A DNA stretch of 8,834 nt from Planctomycetota bacterium. Its GTDB lineage: Bacteria > Planctomycetota > UBA8742 > SKZP01 > JAIOTL01. Position 1 is the first letter of the stretch. Each line of letters opens with the position of its first letter. Where the stretch lies: contig JAIOTL010000075.1 in NCBI GenBank assembly GCA_021106775.1, forward strand, positions 1-8,834, in the 5' to 3' direction. Made by a program: the position numbers and the translations under genes. This document shows positions 6,139 to 8,834 of this stretch, in pieces. The notes below the pieces were generated by a model. It was not told the DNA's origin and did no database searches. It saw only the letters and a list, made by a program, of their open reading frames with translations.

Positions 6139-6244
6139 AGACAGTTTTTTCCTCTTTTTGTTCATCGAATTTTCAAGTTATGCAAGAAAGCTCATAACGA
6201 GTAATGATATGTAAACTTATTTATATCTGATGAGTAAACTATGA

Positions 6245-6273
6245 TTATAAAGTTATTTGCATAATGCTAAAAT
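6245..6273 (+). promoter_or_regulatory. Candidate extended -10 promoter of the kinase gene
   Basis: TGCTAAAAT (6265-6273) matches an extended -10 (TGnTAAAAT). TTATAA (6245-6250) sits 17 bases upstream as a weak -35. Transcription from here would give a leader of about 18 bases that still includes the GAGAGG RBS. This is a consensus match only, in AT-rich sequence. Confidence 0.3.
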
Positions 6274-6286
6274 GTATTAAATAATT

Positions 6287-6292
6287 GAGAGG
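6287..6292 (+). promoter_or_regulatory. Ribosome binding site of the kinase gene
   Basis: GAGAGG is 5 bases before the ATG at 6298 and fixes the start. It places the two N-terminal CxxC motifs inside the protein. Confidence 0.8.
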
Positions 6293-6297
6293 CTAAA

Positions 6298-8834
6298 ATG
6301 AATTCCAGCAAAGCAGGCATAAACTTACATTGCCCCAGTTGCGGGTTCTCCTTTGAGATATTCGATTTGGATCTCAGCTCATATAATTGCCCGAATTGCG
6401 ATACCGAAATTGTTGTGCGTACAAAAGAAAGTACCGCGAAAATTGCACGGACAGAAACTTTTATCGGCAAAATCGATGATAAACCACGACTGAAACCCGG
6501 AACAAATCTTAGCGGTTTCGAGTTGATAAGCGAAATCGGTAGAGGCGGCATGGGTGTAGTTTACAAAGCTCTGCAAAAATCACTTAAACGCGAAGTCGCT
6601 CTTAAAATTCTGCCTGAACATCTTTCAGACGACGTTGAATTCATCAAACGTTTCAATCGTGAAGCACAAGCTCTGGCAACACTTACCCATCCGAACATAG
6701 TCTCAATTCTTGACAGGTGCGAAAGCGACGGAATATATTTTTTTGTAATGGAATTTGTCGACGGTAAAAGTCTGCGCCAGATAATGCGAAACAGACGCTT
6801 AAACACAATCCAGATTCTCGGCATAATGTCCGATATTTGCAGCGGATTGGCGTATGCACATTCGCAGGGAATCATACACCGCGACATCAAACCCGAAAAC
6901 ATTTTAATTGATACAAACGGGATTGTAAAAATTGCAGATTTCGGACTCTCGATAATTTTGCGAAAAGACAGCGAATTCAGCAGAATCACCAATACCGCAA
7001 TTACAATGGGCACACTCGATTATATGTCTCCTGAGCAAAGAATTTCAAGCAAATCCGCTGACCATCGTACAGATATCTATGCTGTGGGAGTTATGCTATA
7101 CGAACTCCTTACCAACGAAATACCTGTTGGCAATTTCGAACGCCCATCAATTCTTGAACCAAATCTTCCTCGCACAATCGATGATATCGTCTTCAAAGCC
7201 ATGAAATCCAGCACTTCTGATAGATATCAGACAATTAATCAGCTTAAAGACGATATTGACGCTCTCATGGAAAACTTGAAAAATTATAATCGAGGTCCAA
7301 ACAGATTTGATGAACCTATGCCAATTCCGGTTGCCCAGCCAGTTAATGCAGACGATAACTCCGATTATCAACAACCTCCCTGGGAAAAATGGAACCACTT
7401 TCACCAAAACAAACGTAAAGATTTTAGAAAAAAAGGATTTTTCAAAACTATTTTCAGCTATGAGTTTATAATCGTAGCACTTTTCATTTCGATTCTTGTT
7501 GTCCACTTCATAATTCCAATTCTTATACTGCTTTTAATCATAAGAATCGTGTTCGGTCATTTTTTTAGAAAAAAAGCACAAAAAACTGATATAGGTTCTA
7601 ATATTGCACAGTCAAAAGCATCCTACACCGTTTTTGACAAAGACCCCGTTACTGCTAATGATAAGTCTCAGGTGGAAGATGAATATAGGAAAAAATCTGT
7701 GGAAAAAGCAAAAATACCCGAGAATGCCAAAGACTTCTTCAACAATATGAAAAACCAGCTCAAACTAAAATTCAAAAGCATAAAAGAACATATTCAGTCA
7801 GATATGGAACATTCCTTTCGAAAAGAAAAATCGCTAAGCAAAGAAGAACTTGGACGTGAAATAGATATACGTATTCGCGAAGAAGTTGAAAAAAAACTCG
7901 GGATTGAACTTGAGAAAATACGACAGGAAGAAGGAAATTCAAGTCCAAGATTCGGCATATTAACTCTGATTGCAATGCTGCTTTTGATTTTCTCAACGTT
8001 GGGAATATTCGGAGTAGGTTTTTTCATCTTTGGTCGTGAGTTTTTGCTTTTTGAATTGTATTCGCATGACTTCAAAATGATTTTGAACTTCGTCGAATGG
8101 AGCAAATTTTCAGGTTTGGCAATTTTATTCTCAATGTTCCTTTTTTCAATGATTACCGCAGGTGCATGTAAAAAATTCAACAAATACGGCAAAGCAATGG
8201 CACTATTGGCACTTTTCTTAACGCTGGGTGTAAGTTTTTTCTGGATACGCGAATGGAAGGGCTTAAACAAAGATATTACGGAATTCCAGCAAATTGAACT
8301 GACAACACGAACAAATGCAAAGCATTCAGCAACGTATCTGCAGGATATCGTGAATAATCCCGACGAATTCAACGCACCATTTAATGCCACCCGTTTGATA
8401 GCGATGAAAACACTTTTTGATACCAATATCACGGAATATGAAATTGCGCGTGAAAACCTTCGTAAATCAAATGATACTGACATTCGCATTTCATGGATGA
8501 AAGCCGCCAGGTTCAGCCGAATGAAAACGACGATTTCCGAGGTTGAAAGCTTTCTTACAGATAAATCTCATGAAGTTGTTCATGAAACGCTTCAGTTCCT
8601 CATTGAAAAGTATCCGGACAGAGGCTTACAGAGTATTCGAGTGAATTATCCTCAATTTTCGTATGAGAATAAAAAATGGCTTATTCGTGAAATCGGCAAA
8701 CAAACTCCCAGAAATGCACTCGAATGGCTTATCAGTCTTGAAAAAACTAAGCTTGATGATGAAATTAACAACGCCATCAGCAAATACAGGACTCTGCGGG
8801 CTTTACCGCATCAGGCGAAGTTGTTGTTCAGCGA
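6298..8834 (+). CDS. Zinc-ribbon Hanks-type Ser/Thr kinase, multi-pass membrane, 3'-partial
   Basis: The frame is open from 6298 to the window edge: 845 codons plus two bases, with no stop. Residues 12-34 carry two CPxC pairs (Cys12/15, Cys31/34), an MJ0042-like zinc ribbon. The kinase domain (about 74-325) has all key parts: Gly loop GRGGMG (81-86), Lys103 in VALK, Glu122, HRDIKPEN (194-201, catalytic Asp196), DFG (214-216) and GTLDYMSPEQ (238-247). Thr231, 233, 236 and 239 are candidate autophosphorylation sites. A hydrophobic stretch at 388-420, kinked at Pro407 and basic on both sides, looks like a helical hairpin. A charged helical region (about 450-550) precedes three membrane helices (about 552-579, 604-623, 633-650). 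The positive-inside rule then puts the remainder outside. Residues from about 700 on look like degenerate HEAT-type helical repeats. It probably senses a signal through this part and phosphorylates cytosolic targets, which are not identified. Confidence 0.95.
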   Translation, partial: MNSSKAGINLHCPSCGFSFEIFDLDLSSYNCPNCDTEIVVRTKESTAKIARTETFIGKIDDKPRLKPGTNLSGFELISEIGRGGMGVVYKALQKSLKREVALKILPEHLSDDVEFIKRFNREAQALATLTHPNIVSILDRCESDGIYFFVMEFVDGKSLRQIMRNRRLNTIQILGIMSDICSGLAYAHSQGIIHRDIKPENILIDTNGIVKIADFGLSIILRKDSEFSRITNTAITMGTLDYMSPEQRISSKSADHRTDIYAVGVMLYELLTNEIPVGNFERPSILEPNLPRTIDDIVFKAMKSSTSDRYQTINQLKDDIDALMENLKNYNRGPNRFDEPMPIPVAQPVNADDNSDYQQPPWEKWNHFHQNKRKDFRKKGFFKTIFSYEFIIVALFISILVVHFIIPILILLLIIRIVFGHFFRKKAQKTDIGSNIAQSKASYTVFDKDPVTANDKSQVEDEYRKKSVEKAKIPENAKDFFNNMKNQLKLKFKSIKEHIQSDMEHSFRKEKSLSKEELGREIDIRIREEVEKKLGIELEKIRQEEGNSSPRFGILTLIAMLLLIFSTLGIFGVGFFIFGREFLLFELYSHDFKMILNFVEWSKFSGLAILFSMFLFSMITAGACKKFNKYGKAMALLALFLTLGVSFFWIREWKGLNKDITEFQQIELTTRTNAKHSATYLQDIVNNPDEFNAPFNATRLIAMKTLFDTNITEYEIARENLRKSNDTDIRISWMKAARFSRMKTTISEVESFLTDKSHEVVHETLQFLIEKYPDRGLQSIRVNYPQFSYENKKWLIREIGKQTPRNALEWLISLEKTKLDDEINNAISKYRTLRALPHQAKLLFS

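Noticed and set aside
6561..7013. Minus-strand open frame of 150 codons opposite the kinase catalytic domain
   Set aside because: It lies exactly antisense to the most conserved kinase motifs (HRDIKPEN, DFG) and has no independent support.
7794..8489. Minus-strand open frame of 231 codons opposite the kinase
   Set aside because: The kinase frame is continuous there with coherent membrane helices and helical repeats. The opposite frame is Ser/Arg/Lys-rich without recognisable domains, so it is a shadow.

Overview
This AT-rich bacterial window looks like ordinary chromosome from an environmental, probably Gram-negative-type organism. The evidence is an SPase II-type lipoprotein, an FtsL/FtsB-like divisome protein, a eukaryotic-like Ser/Thr kinase with an N-terminal zinc ribbon, and palindromic interspersed repeats of the kind common in metagenome-derived genomes. 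Zinc-ribbon plus Hanks-type kinase proteins are frequent in PVC-group and several candidate phyla, but I cannot assign a phylum from this sequence alone. No tRNA, rRNA, CRISPR array, transposase or phage gene is visible.

Layout. Bases 1-223 are non-coding and repeat-rich, holding two hairpin repeats and two degenerate tandem arrays with a period of about 9 bases. Next is guaA (GMP synthase) on the minus strand, 224-1819, with a small possible terminator at its 3' end. The divergent gap 1820-2076 holds a second copy of the 28-base repeat paired with an inverted, diverged copy, so it resembles a small MITE-like element. A small plus-strand gene (2077-2346) encodes a membrane-anchored coiled-coil protein of FtsL/FtsB type. 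Its stop codon directly abuts the stop codon of a convergent minus-strand ABC-2 permease gene (2347-3696). That permease is the second gene of a tight pair with an upstream lipoprotein gene (3706-4893), whose product is an internally duplicated two-domain protein of unknown family. A palindrome-dense gap (4894-5069) separates this pair from a minus-strand gene for a polytopic membrane protein (5070-6074). Diverging from it is a large Ser/Thr kinase gene (6298 to the window end, 3'-incomplete).

How the genes may work together. The lipoprotein and permease are probably co-transcribed and translationally coupled, suggesting a membrane complex, but no ABC ATPase is present in the window. The kinase has a cytoplasmic catalytic domain, several membrane segments and a C-terminal helical-repeat domain that I predict to be extracytoplasmic, so it may be a membrane-spanning signalling receptor. 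A link between the kinase and its divergent membrane-protein neighbour is only positional. The least explained parts are the duplicated lipoprotein, the palindrome-rich region in front of it, and the kinase's extra domains. I see no clear evidence for a wholly new multi-gene system here.
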